Shown: piece after piece, positions 25,801 through 35,600 of the stretch
Position numbering within the stretch: position 1 is the stretch's first letter
How the letters are laid out: every line of letters begins with the position of its first letter
NCBI RefSeq assembly: GCF_041260155.1
Contig: NC_091947.1
Location: 23,880,115-23,944,114, forward strand
Length of the DNA: 64,000 nucleotides
Direction of reading: 5' to 3'
DNA from: Ptychodera flava
Lineage: Eukaryota; Hemichordata; Enteropneusta; Ptychoderidae
Position numbers and translations under genes: made by a program
Notes under the pieces: model-generated
What the model saw: only the letters and a program-made list of their open reading frames with translations
What the model was told of the DNA's origin: nothing
The model's database searches: none

Positions 25801-27795
25801 AGACCAGTCCAGGTGTTCGGGCAGAAGCTTGTCACACTCTAGTGCTACTTGGTATGAGAGGTGACAACGTCACCCATATGCTGCAAGATAGACTGCTGGT
25901 TGAAACTGATGAAATTGTCAGAACGTAAGTACTTCTGATTGTCCTGTAAAAGGTGCAAATAATTCTCAAAATGGAAATAGGTTTAATTTTTTTCAACATT
26001 CAAAGAAAGTGCTGAGTTTCCTTAACTACGATACATGCACCTTTCAATTTGGCAATTTATGTGAACAGTCCTTGTGTACAGGTGTAGCTAGCTGTTATCA
26101 TGAGTAAATTGGTTTAACCCTTTCTTCCAAGCAATACTTCATTTCCCAGTACATAGTACCATTTTGTCTCATAAATGGATAAAGTGGAGCAAAAGTATGG
26201 AGGACAATACAGCTCTGTATGTCTGGTGTCTCTTATTGAAACTTGTGGTAAAAGTAGTTGGCAAATATGGTATTTGAAACTTAAAACGCTGTCCTTCAGT
26301 GGATGTTGACCTGAAAAAGCATCATGTTTTATCTTTTGATGAAAATGCTGAAAAACAAGAATGGCTGACCTGTGATTTGTGTTTCTCTTCTATCTCAGGG
26401 AGGTGGCAATTGCACTTCAGTCTTTGGGTGTCAGTCCCTCCGGTGACATGGACATGGTGCAGGCCATCAAGAGTGAAGTCAGGCGTCTCAACACACGGCT
26501 CAACGTGGCATCCAAAATAACACAGAATGAAAAGAGGGCCAAGAGAGAGGAACTGCACGAGAGGTTTTTCAGCGTTCCGAGAGAGCCAGGAACACCACCA
26601 ACAGTGAGTCAATTGTCTAGTTCTCTTGAACAAATTTCTGAACTTCTTCCGCATATGCTTTCACGGGAGTGTTACAGTGTAGTCATGTAGCCCATTGGAA
26701 AAAGATGCTGAGGGATGGACCAGAGGTTTGTGGAGGAAGTTAGATGCCACAATGCCATCTTCTTACATGGCTCCTTTAACTTCAAAAGTTTGACATTTTT
26801 CCTTTGGAGGAGAAAAGTGGGTGTGATCGTACTAGGATTTGTCAACCCTTTCAGGCAAGATCTCAAATCTATGTATACTTTCACACAATCCTTAAACGCT
26901 TAAATTTTCATCATCTGAATTGTGCATGCAAATTAGTTCAAGCTGTATCTGCCTCCCTTCTACTTTTGCAGCTTGACACTGAGAAGTCGATAGCAGGAAG
27001 CAGAGCATCTACCAGGCTAAGTCTACGAACAGCTACACCGGGTGTCATGATCAGCTCTGAAGATGACGACACATCACTCCCAAGACTCCTGTCAGTGAAC
27101 TACGTGACACCAGACACCTTCTAACCCCAACTCCCCCGCCGAAGACACCAGGTCGTAGGACTCCGGAAGAAAAACTTGAGAAACTCATAGACGTGTACGA
27201 TGGTGTGATTTCAATGAAGGAATACAAGGACTATGTTGACGCGCCAGAATCTCTTCCATCAGATGATCCATCTTTGAAGAGGAAACTGGAAGACATTCCA
27301 GAGACTGAGCAGGAAGAAGATGGAGAGAAAGAGAAAGATGCGGATGCAGGAGTGACAGAGAGTCTGGAAGCTGATGGAGTACAGAAAGAAGAGAAGGAAA
27401 CTGAAACAACTGATGTTGAAAAGGTGTTGCAAGACACCTCAGCATATCATGAGACGCTTGATCCAGCGCAGGGAGAGAGTGTCATTGAGGGCGCTGAGGT
27501 CATTGAGATGAAACATGCATCCCCTGCACCGGAGACACAGGCAAGAGTCCAAACTGATGATGAAACAGAGCACGGGGACTCTGATCTGCCCAGAGAAACC
27601 ACAGATGCATCGGGACAGTCTGATACCAGTGAGGAAAGTCCAAGGCCTGCAGCAGCTGTCACTGTGCCACCAACAGTTGAAGAGACAGAAGACGAGAGTG
27701 AAGGGGAAGATGACCCAGCTCCTGCAGCAGAGCAGACTTTTGAGTTGCCAGAGAGCGATGGGGACTCAGATTCTGATGATTCATCAGATGGTTAG
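10811..27795 (+). CDS. HEATR4: HEATR4, HEAT-repeat protein
   Basis: Twelve coding exons: 10811-11849, 12530-12673, 13208-13440, 14293-14407, 18774-18947, 20113-20282, 23810-24109, 24562-24745, 25280-25465, 25735-25924, 26399-26603 and 26972-27795. Phases agree throughout the first eleven (980 codons). Exon 1 encodes a long N-terminal region with the family-like segment YLKKISTDLKFSEDVVEQR and VYDFTGFVKPPPK, then an acidic linker. Exons 5-11 encode about eleven HEAT repeats from residue ~511 to ~930, for example INDHVRLAAIATIARAA, YISVRTAAVNTAGYL and PGVRAEACHTLVLLG. The last exon is a Glu/Asp/Ser-rich tail with TPTPPPKTPGRRTPEE. It reads in frame 2 at its start and frame 1 later, so one base is probably missing between 27067 and 27121. 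HEATR4 is testis-enriched in human and its function is unknown. The exon 5 donor could instead be 18933. Confidence 0.8.
12822..12836. repeat. Poly-C tract (15 C) in HEATR4 intron 2
   Basis: An uninterrupted run of 15 C. It follows a G-rich, imperfectly repetitive stretch (12720-12815) with recurring GGGAC and GTTGT motifs. Confidence 0.9.
14408..18773. other. HEATR4 intron 4 (4.4 kb)
   Basis: The longest intron of the gene. It contains the 902-bp terminal-inverted-repeat element at 16625-17526. No other exon, RNA gene or repeat was recognised in it. Confidence 0.65.
16620..17531. mobile_element. Non-autonomous DNA transposon, 902 bp, 29-bp perfect TIRs, 5-bp TSD
   Basis: The element is 16625-17526. 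Its ends are perfect 29-base inverted repeats starting CAGTCCGGGTCAGCTCC. The flanking ATTAG occurs at 16620-16624 and 17527-17531 as a 5-bp target-site duplication. Each TIR itself contains the palindrome CTCCAAAATTGGAG. Inside, a ~48-bp segment beginning GGTACGCGATTTTGAAA is repeated at 17091-17138 and 17297-17346. There is no transposase frame. Perfect TIRs and an intact duplication indicate a fairly recent insertion. The superfamily is not assigned: hAT5-like or Transib-like 5-bp duplications are possible, but the end motif matches neither cleanly. Confidence 0.88.
19491..19715. repeat. Inverted-repeat element in HEATR4 intron 5
   Basis: CATTTAATTTGTTGCAACAT and the following TTCTGTCAATCACTCA near 19491-19527 recur as the complement at about 19673-19710, enclosing ~145 bases. 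The flanks on both sides (19040-19130 and 19790-19880) are rich in TGCGTAAA-like words, so the true element may span about 19030-19880. A short stretch near 19300 reads like reverse-transcriptase-flanking sequence, but not convincingly. Confidence 0.55.
20283..23809. other. HEATR4 intron 6 (3.5 kb)
   Basis: Intronic sequence without coding support. Its first part holds an octamer/CCAAT tandem array. The rest is AT-rich single-copy-looking DNA with no feature I can name. Confidence 0.6.
20545..20860. repeat. Diverged tandem array (~61-71 bp unit) with octamer and CCAAT motifs
   Basis: Five units begin near 20546, 20607, 20674, 20743 and 20814. The consensus order is GACTATGCAAAT, a spacer, TTTAAGTCCAC, TGATTGGTTG, then AAATCATGCATGTTT. 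Exact ATGCAAAT octamers occur at 20550, 20611 and 20817. An ATTGG (inverted CCAAT) occurs in four units. The units have diverged, so the array is old. Confidence 0.75.
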
Positions 27796-29346
27796 TGTAC
27801 CATCCCCCTTGACACAACTACCCAAGTTTTGGTTTGACTCCATTGTTTTCTATGCTGTGGATGGATACTGGGATGGATACAGTTTTTAGGAATTGGGAGG
27901 GGGTCTTAAAAAGTGGGCCTGCTTGTAGAGTGAACACATATAGGTACAAAAAAATAATGTAAACACATGAACTTGGTCTTGCTGTATGGCACAGTGTGCT
28001 GTACTGTCAAACTTCTGAGGTTGTAAAAACTTAAGTGTGAAGACACATGACCATGTGTACAAAGACAGCATTAACCTGCTAATATAGCCCGGCATTTGAA
28101 TATTGTTTGAAACTGTTATGGCATAGAAAAGAAACAAACTACTATTTCAATCCAGTCACACAATCTTTAGCGCTGAAGACCATGAAGATTAACTTTTATA
28201 TTGGACTCACGAGTGCAAATGCCTACTTGACATTCAGATAGACAATGTTGATGTATATTAATGAATCTATTGCCGTGAATGCTCTACTCCAACTTTATAT
28301 CAGATCATGAATGATAAAATTTGATATTTACAAAGTAGTGATGGTAACATAGAGGCATTTCAGTGTCTTTTCCATTGCATTGTAATTTTGTTACAATACT
28401 GAGTGAACTTTTGTATGTGTTGTACATATGTATGTATGTATATTAAAATCAAGATTTTCATGAGATGTACTTGTCATATTTTTTATCAGTGCAATATTCA
28501 GACCTGCAGTGGAGAGTGACAATTTGTGAGAGGCTCTCAATGAACAATCAATGTTATTCTTTCGTTTAAGCTGACTCCCTCCCTTTATCCTCAAAACACA
28601 AGATCCAGTGCGAAATATAAAAACAACTGACACCAGCACTCTCTCTCTGCTTGGGCACATCATCAATGCTCTCCTACAGATCCTAGATACTGTACACATG
28701 AGAACATAATTAATTTCTCGTGAAATATTGTTTCATTTGTAAATCAATACTTCACAACTCATATTCAGTCACTTGCTGGCCCTGCAGTTCTGCATATTTC
28801 CAAATATTGCCACCTGGCCTGATTTTAGAAAACAACACAAAATCCTTTGGCAATTTAGATGCATGCAATAAAAATGGGCTCTCACACCCTCCCCCTTTTA
28901 CATGAATTACGTAAGCCACATTTTAGCTTTATTACAGACAAACAGCCCCTAAAGTCATTAGAAGGGATGAAAATGTGAAGAGATATATTAATTAAGAACA
29001 CAAATCCCAATGAATCCACATGAAATCAGAAATTAGTACACGCCACAAAATATGAAAAGTACAGCATTCCCAGTAATGAAACATTCATTGAATTTTTCAT
29101 TTCACTCAAGCTAATGTTTATTAAAGTTTACAAATATGACAGTCCTTTGACATTGACTACAGTTGAAACTGGTATATCACAAGAAATTGCATTTTCAAAA
29201 CTTTGTTTCTTAAAGTATTTAAGATACTCCTTCCAGCCTTCAAGTTATTACACAGTTTCAGTACCATTGAATAAACCCTCAGAGTAATCCAATCTTACAG
29301 AGCAAACAGGTAACAATATCCAAAGATCAGCAGTGATGTTCCTATG
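27796..29346. other. Intergenic region between convergent HEATR4 and MRPL35
   Basis: Probably two 3' UTRs facing each other. ATTAAA at 28442-28447 and AATAAA at 28867-28872 are candidate HEATR4 signals. TTTATT at 29117-29122 is a minus-strand AATAAA about 225 bases past the MRPL35 stop. No gene was recognised. Confidence 0.55.
29117..29122 (-). terminator. MRPL35 candidate polyadenylation signal
   Basis: AATAAA on the minus strand, about 225 bases downstream of the MRPL35 stop codon. The position is reasonable, but cleavage is not demonstrable from sequence. Confidence 0.45.
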
Positions 29347-32286
29347 CTAATAATACATTTTCTTCAATCGCATGCCAACTTTGTAATTTTCAATGTCTTT
29401 CACTGTCAACCTTGGCGGCTTTCCACTTGGAGCGAGCAACTTGTTTGGTTTGGCGTACCTATACTGCCACTCTGGCCGAGGTGGTGGCACAAATTTCTCC
29501 ATGTGTTCGGGGACTGTATTTGCATTGGTAATCAGCCTCTGATCGTGGTGAGACCAGGCTTTCCCAAGCACAAAATGTCTATCATGGTATTTTTCCCAGG
29601 GGTCCTCAATGAAGTAGCGTCGTCTCAGCCAGTAAGGGTGCACCATCCTGTCGAGTAGTGTGGACTGGGTCTTGCTACAGAGCACATGCTGTCTATGACG
29701 TCTCCTGCGGGCTCCGCTCTTCTTGAAAGCTTTCTTTTTGTAGCCAGCAAATCTCCTGACCCATATGCCACTGTAATGAACAAGGAATGTACAGTGTGCT
29801 GAATGACTTTGTACTTCACTTTTTTCAATCGGTGGCAAATTATGATAGAGGAGTGTATTTGCTGGAAAGAAAATTTTTGACATAAACAACCAGCTTGAAT
29901 GCCCGCTCATTTTGCCCCACATCTAAAAAAGGTCTTGAATACTTTGCTGCTATAAACTGGTTATCATTGGTACTATGCAATGACATATGGTGTAAAGACT
30001 GCGTTCGGAATGATATGCTATAAATTTTCAATTTCTTATAACTTATTACATGTAACACATCTGAATACATGTATCACTGACTTTCCTTGAAAATTATCCC
30101 ATTAAGCTGCCTCATTACATAACTGGATGGATAAACAATCAAGGATACTGATGGGGGTTCCAAGCTCAAAATGGCTTTGACTTCCAGAACTTACTTGTCA
30201 AGTCTGTAGAACCTGTGTATGACTGCTTTGACAGTCTTCTTCTTACACTTATTTCTACTCCATGAAATGACTGATCTGTTGAACTGCAGGACAGCTGGGC
30301 TTTGAAAATTAAGGAGTAATCTGTAAAATGAGAAAAAAAACAAGTCCATTGCAATATTTTGGCTTTTCATCTGTTTCTGAACACTGAATTCAGCAAGAAA
30401 TGACACAAACTGGTAATACTAGTTGATACATTTTGTAAGGCTAATGGGTTGGACATGGGTGGGACATGTACTGGTATATGATGTTGAATTCTTGGCTTCC
30501 TTGTGAGGTTTAACCCTTTCATGACAATGGTTTGACCTAAGTCCATTGTTATCAGTTGTGAGTATGCATCTGTTTACAGGGAATTGGGGTGAATGGGCTA
30601 AATCAGGATTACTACAGTGTCATAGCAAAGAAAGTGTGGTACGCTACATTCTGCAACAATTACAAGGTTTGCCAGTTTTGAAAATGGCAACTGTTCTCTG
30701 ATGCCATGATAACCTTATCAAAGCACTGCATTAGGATGACAATTTGTAATACTTAGACAAAAATAAACATTACTATTCCTACAACATAGCTTCTGGAAAG
30801 GGTCAGGAACCTGTTTTTTGTCCACTGTAAAGTATTGGAAGAGGCAATACAAGGGAAAAGACCAACATGATGCAAAATCCTAGGAATTTGCCTCATGATA
30901 AATCTTTAAAACTTTTAGGTTTAGCATATTTGAAATAGGGCGGGGTCAAGTTAATGGGATCTCCTTGGTCTTAACAATGTCACTTCAGGTTAACCTATGT
31001 TGCCTCCCTATAACTTGAACATTGTGCAAAACTTGTTGATACTACTTACCTGTTTTGAGTGAACAGGGCAGAAAGACTTACAGTTCTGACATTTTGAGGT
31101 AATGGAATACAACTCTGGTGATAATTATGTGTGGATAGATTATTTACATTAGAACACTGGGCATTCTTCTTCACTGTGTTGTTAAGTATACATGATGGTT
31201 TTATTGTTGATCTAACTCTTCCTACTGATGGTGACCATAATCTGGTGAGGACACCTAGAAGAGACGGTACAAAATCACTTTTTATGAACATTGCTAAGAT
31301 TTACATTGTTAAATCATGTAACTTTATGCAACTCTTGTCATGGAAAAGTACAATCAGGCATTGATTTGTTTCCTTTTTCGAGACAGTGTAGCAGAGAATT
31401 GTCTGATATCAACGATGCAAAGAATATAAATGTGGTGTTTCACTGTATCTGGGGACACAAGAACTGTGGTCTTGTTGACCACAGGTCTTGTTGAAAAGTA
31501 CAGAGTCAAGGCACACTGCATGTGATGATGTCACAGAGGATGGAGGCAAATCATGACGTCAATGGTTCATGCGGCACATTCAGCAGTGAGATTTGTGGTT
31601 TGAGTCACAATGCACACTTCATTTCAATATCACCTCTTTATTTGGAGAGGCACAAATCCACTCGTATTGTAAAGATACAGTATGCTCTACATGCCCATTT
31701 TCCCCAGGTGCCTTATCACTTCTGCAACACACCACAATATGATGACCACACCACGAAGACCATACCCTTGACAATAGCTTTCCTATGAATAACAGTCGAC
31801 CGCTAGCCATTACCCGCTATGCGAGCGGCATGGTATAAAAGGCGCTATAATCACTTTTACCAGCACCATAACCAACGTCTACGCTATCCGTAGGGTAGTT
31901 TAGAATATTTCAGAAACGACGCCCGGCCCTGTCTTGCTGCAGTAAAGTAGTTCGAGGTTTTTGCCTGGATGCTGTGCCCTGAACGAATGGTTTTGCCGCT
32001 CGACCCAAAACACCAAGGCAACACCTCGAGCTACTGTACGTACGCGTACATAAATATTGCAGCAAGGGCCTGGGGCCTATCATGTCTGAGCGGCGTGCCA
32101 CTGCCACAACGTAATCATTTCTATTGACATATCAACTGTCCTTGTTGTAAAATGCATTGTAAATTATCAACCGTTTGCTGAGTTTTACTAATGTCGGAAC
32201 GTTTTAAAACAATACGCCATCGCGTTTAGATAAGAACGCCACAAAAAAATCGAACCTGAGCACACTCTCCCCAAGGGTGTCGCCAT
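29347..32286 (-). CDS. MRPL35: MRPL35, mitochondrial large-subunit ribosomal protein bL35m
   Basis: Four minus-strand exons: 32256-32286 (ATG), 31050-31254, 30195-30320 and 29347-29770 (stop TAG). Phases match, giving 261 residues. The first two exons encode a basic, acid-poor N-terminus that suits a mitochondrial targeting signal. The bL35 core is residues ~103-185: KCKKKTVKAVIHRFYRL, then GIWVRRFAGYKKK, KTQSTLLDRM and DPWEKYHDR, aligning with human KRKTVKAVIDRFLRL...GLWVRRKAGYKKK. The exon 1/2 junction falls inside a Gly codon, as I recall for the human gene. Human MRPL35 ends five residues after KYHDR, but here 76 residues follow. The exon 1 donor (GTTCGA) is weak but is GT and in phase. 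The gene is head-to-head with IMMT. Confidence 0.92.
30514..30597. mobile_element. TTAA-flanked MITE relic, CCCTTTCA family
   Basis: It starts right after TTAA (30510-30513) with CCCTTTCATGACAATGG and ends with the decayed complement GGTGAATGGG. It contains TCCATTGTTATCAGTTGTGA. A related, more decayed copy occurs around 1746-1845 (CCATTGTTGTCAATTGTGA). It lies in MRPL35 intron 2. Confidence 0.5.
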
Positions 32287-32291
32287 CTTGA
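32280..32291 (-). promoter_or_regulatory. YY1-type motif overlapping the MRPL35 start codon
   Basis: On the minus strand the MRPL35 start reads CAAGATGGCGAC, matching the YY1 core AAGATGGCG. YY1 sites over or beside the start codon are a known arrangement in promoters of nuclear genes for mitochondrial proteins. Use here is inferred. Confidence 0.5.
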
Positions 32292-32619
32292 CTATCTGCT
32301 GCAGCCTCTTTCAGACTTGAGAAAACATTCTTCAATTAAAATACAACGAATGTCATTCTTTTTTGTAAATAACAGTCTAAATATACAAAATTGCATTTTG
32401 TTTTCAGTGAAGAGATTAAATCTGAGCAATTTTGTGAATACATACAAATAACTTGAACTATAGATGTTTACACTTATTAAACGAGGTTATAGTTTTCCCA
32501 GAGTTCAATGCACTAACGGGGACGTGACCTTTGCCGGTGAGCAGACGTGCAATGAAACCGGCAGGGCCGAAATAACTGAATAGTTTCGAACCTTTTGTGA
32601 TCACTTAGAACGTGCCAAG
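32287..32619. promoter_or_regulatory. Bidirectional promoter of MRPL35 and IMMT
   Basis: Only 333 bases separate the two divergent start codons, so both promoters and 5' UTRs must lie here or overlap the first exons. No TATA box is placed convincingly for either gene. TGACCTTTG at 32525-32533 (CAAAGGTCA on the other strand) resembles a nuclear-receptor or ERR-type half site near the IMMT side. The YY1 motif lies at the MRPL35 side. Confidence 0.7.
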
Positions 32620-35600
32620 ATGTTAAGAGTAGCATGTCGTTTCTCTGGGAGAGTAAAGGTGGGTCACAAACTATTTTGGTCCAAAATATCGCTATGGGCT
32701 ATGATTGACATCGCATCGTTATCATTGGGCATATGCCGCCATCATAAAAAGGGGCTGGCCATGGCCGCCCTCAACTGTGTCTGCTGGCGCTGCTCGGTAT
32801 GGTGTGAGGTCAGGGTCATCTTAGACAAAGATGGTTTACGGTTTGTGAAGCAGTTGCGATTGTTGGTAGCAAAATATTCCAATGCTGTTCAACTATCATT
32901 TTGTCGCAGTTCCTATCGTCGTGGTTGGCTTGGGATATCTCAGAGATCTGTGACACGTGCGTGTCGTTAGTGACATTTCCCCCGAGCACCACAACCATAT
33001 ACGTAAAAAATGTTTGTCTTTACGTCCATGCAACAACAAATGCCAGGGCGTGGAAGTAGCACACTTAGTGCTACCTCCATGGTCAAAGCAATGGGGACAT
33101 CATGTATGGTTGTTTATTGTCAGGCTCTTGGAATCTGACTTGCAAACATCAGTGTTTGATTGTCCAAAAATTTCCTTGTTTAGATTTCATCTGCCTATGA
33201 TGGATGGCGTAGGCTTCTATGAAAATATGGCTTGAAGTTCATTCTGGTACATTATGAAAAAGGTGTTTACAAGATGACCCAAGAAATGTGGCCCTAATTT
33301 GAGCTGCCTTTAATACCTTATGATTGACGACATCAAAGACATACAAAGATTCAAAAGTGGGTCATCAAAACCTAGCTGCAAAATTGTAGCGCTACGGTGA
33401 GGCGGTCGGTGATTTTTGGTTTTTGCGACTTCGCTCACCAGAAGCGCTACAATGCCGATGGCCCTGTAGAGGTGAAAATAAGCGCACCCCACTGGACTAC
33501 GCGTGTTGATGTGAAATGCTACATGTTTACTGCATTTGGTCCTACCGATTTATCACTACTGAAGACTCAACACTATACTATATTAACCTTGTCGTTTGTG
33601 GGGTTTGGAATTTGTTCAAACACGTCGATCGCGTTCCATAAAAATTTGGCATGCGTTGGGCATCGATGTTTCTGGGAGCCGCCATTACCGGAAGTTGGTA
33701 ATCACAACAACACGCCTTGTCCAATGGGGTGCGCTTATTTTCACCTCTACAGGGCCATCGGCATTGTAGCGCTACTGGTGAGCGATGTCGCAAAAACCAA
33801 AATCACCGACCACCTCACCGTAGCGCTACAATTTTGCAGCTAATCAAAACCATGGCTAATTTGCATTAAAACTTCTCTGAAAGGGAAAATACCACAACAC
33901 CAACCTTGAAACGAGAATTCATGATCGCGTTGGATTGTCAAAACAAATGTAGGTTACCTCCCTTGTTACAGACCAATTACAAAAGAGTGGTTTTTAGCTC
34001 ATATTTGGTTTTGTATATAAATACCAAAAAGAGCTTATATGATGAGTCGGTGGCGTCTGTATGTCTGCATATTTGTGGATATGTATGTGCGGATGTATGT
34101 CCGTCACACACAAAGGCTCCCATACGGCCAGAGCTACCATCTCAGTATTTGGTGTACAGGTAGATGCAGGGGTTGAGATGTGAATTTGTTCAAATGAACA
34201 CATCAGTGTCAAAAATGTGCAAATGAGGTAAGAAAAAGGGAAATCCTGCAAATGTGCAGGAGTGATGGCATGCCAGTAAGAAACAGGCCAACTCCACTGA
34301 TCTTGAGTCATTTCCTGTCATTGTTTATGAACTGTTACATATTAACAGACCTGCTCAAACCATAGACAGTAGAGGAGGGGAAGACCGTCTATGGTCAAAC
34401 TAAGAGGGGCTTGTTTCTGCTATGCATGTTGCTAAAGTTGACCTCCAGTACCTAAAGTTAGACCTTAATTACTTTTGTCATTCTTGTTTTTCTGGTTTAA
34501 ATATTTCTTGTTGTTTTTCTGGTTGTACTGTGCAGAAATCATTGCCATAACATCAACGTAGAATTTTCCTCCACTGAACAGATAGAAACAACATTTATTG
34601 TTGATCATTGGTAACCTATACTGGTATATACCAATTCTGATCAAATTTGAGCGACACCGTATAATTGCGGTATTTTTACCAGGATTAATGTTTTGCAACT
34701 TGAACTCAGCATGCCATAATAAATTACTAAATACAGTAGTCGTGCTTAACTTTTTTTTTTTCAGCAGGTCGATACTACTACGTCGATAGTGAAAATGAAA
34801 TTAAGCTTTCTATCCACTTGTAAAGAAGAAAAAAAATATATTGTATGTGCCACCCATGTCATCCAACCCAAAGCTCCTGAGAAATATGAGATTTTTTCAG
34901 AATGCAATGGTTTACAATGCAGTGATTTTGAAGTTTTGAAACTTATCATTTGCAGTGCCCACACCTGGGCAGGCAGTCTGCTGGAAGAACTCAGAGATGT
35001 AAGTTATGCACTAAACCAGAAGGTGCTGCTGAAGCACCGCCGCCGCCACCACCACCAGCACCTGTGAAAAAGTAAGAATCAAAAAAAGGCATTTGTGTGT
35101 GCCAGCATTATGATCTATAATTTTATGGACAAAGGAAAGGTCTCCTTATTTTTTAAATTTTGAAGGCACTTTGGAAATAGAAATTGTTTCACTTTAGATT
35201 AAAAAATGTCTGTTTTGTGTCAAAGAAAATTTTTCGAACAGAAGAGAAATCAGATTTCCTATGATTGTGACAGTTATGTTAATTATTGCAAGCAGCATCT
35301 AATAATTTCTCCGGCATTGTTTTTGCCCAAACCTATTGTAGTCAGTGGTGAAATTGGATGTCGCCACAGCACAATGAGAGTGGACGGGACAACACTAAAA
35401 CTTAGTTGCAGATTAATCTTTGCGTGAACATAGTCCACTCGACAATATTATAAAAGATAACAATTCACTGCAGTATAGTTTCAATCATGTGTACATTCTC
35501 TGATGTGAAGATCCAGGAATAGAAAGAATAAGTCCCTTACTTTTTCTACATGATTATTCCTTCAAAATTTAGAAGCCAAAGCAGGATTTGAAACATATAA

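Noticed and set aside
27185-27662. Minus-strand Ser/Leu-rich frames opposite the HEATR4 tail
   Set aside because: They are antisense shadows of the acidic, repetitive coding sequence on the plus strand.
32620-32970. 117-codon frame starting at the IMMT ATG and reading into intron 1
   Set aside because: After MLRVACRFSGRVK the IMMT sequence resumes at 34956 in phase. The read-through part resembles nothing.
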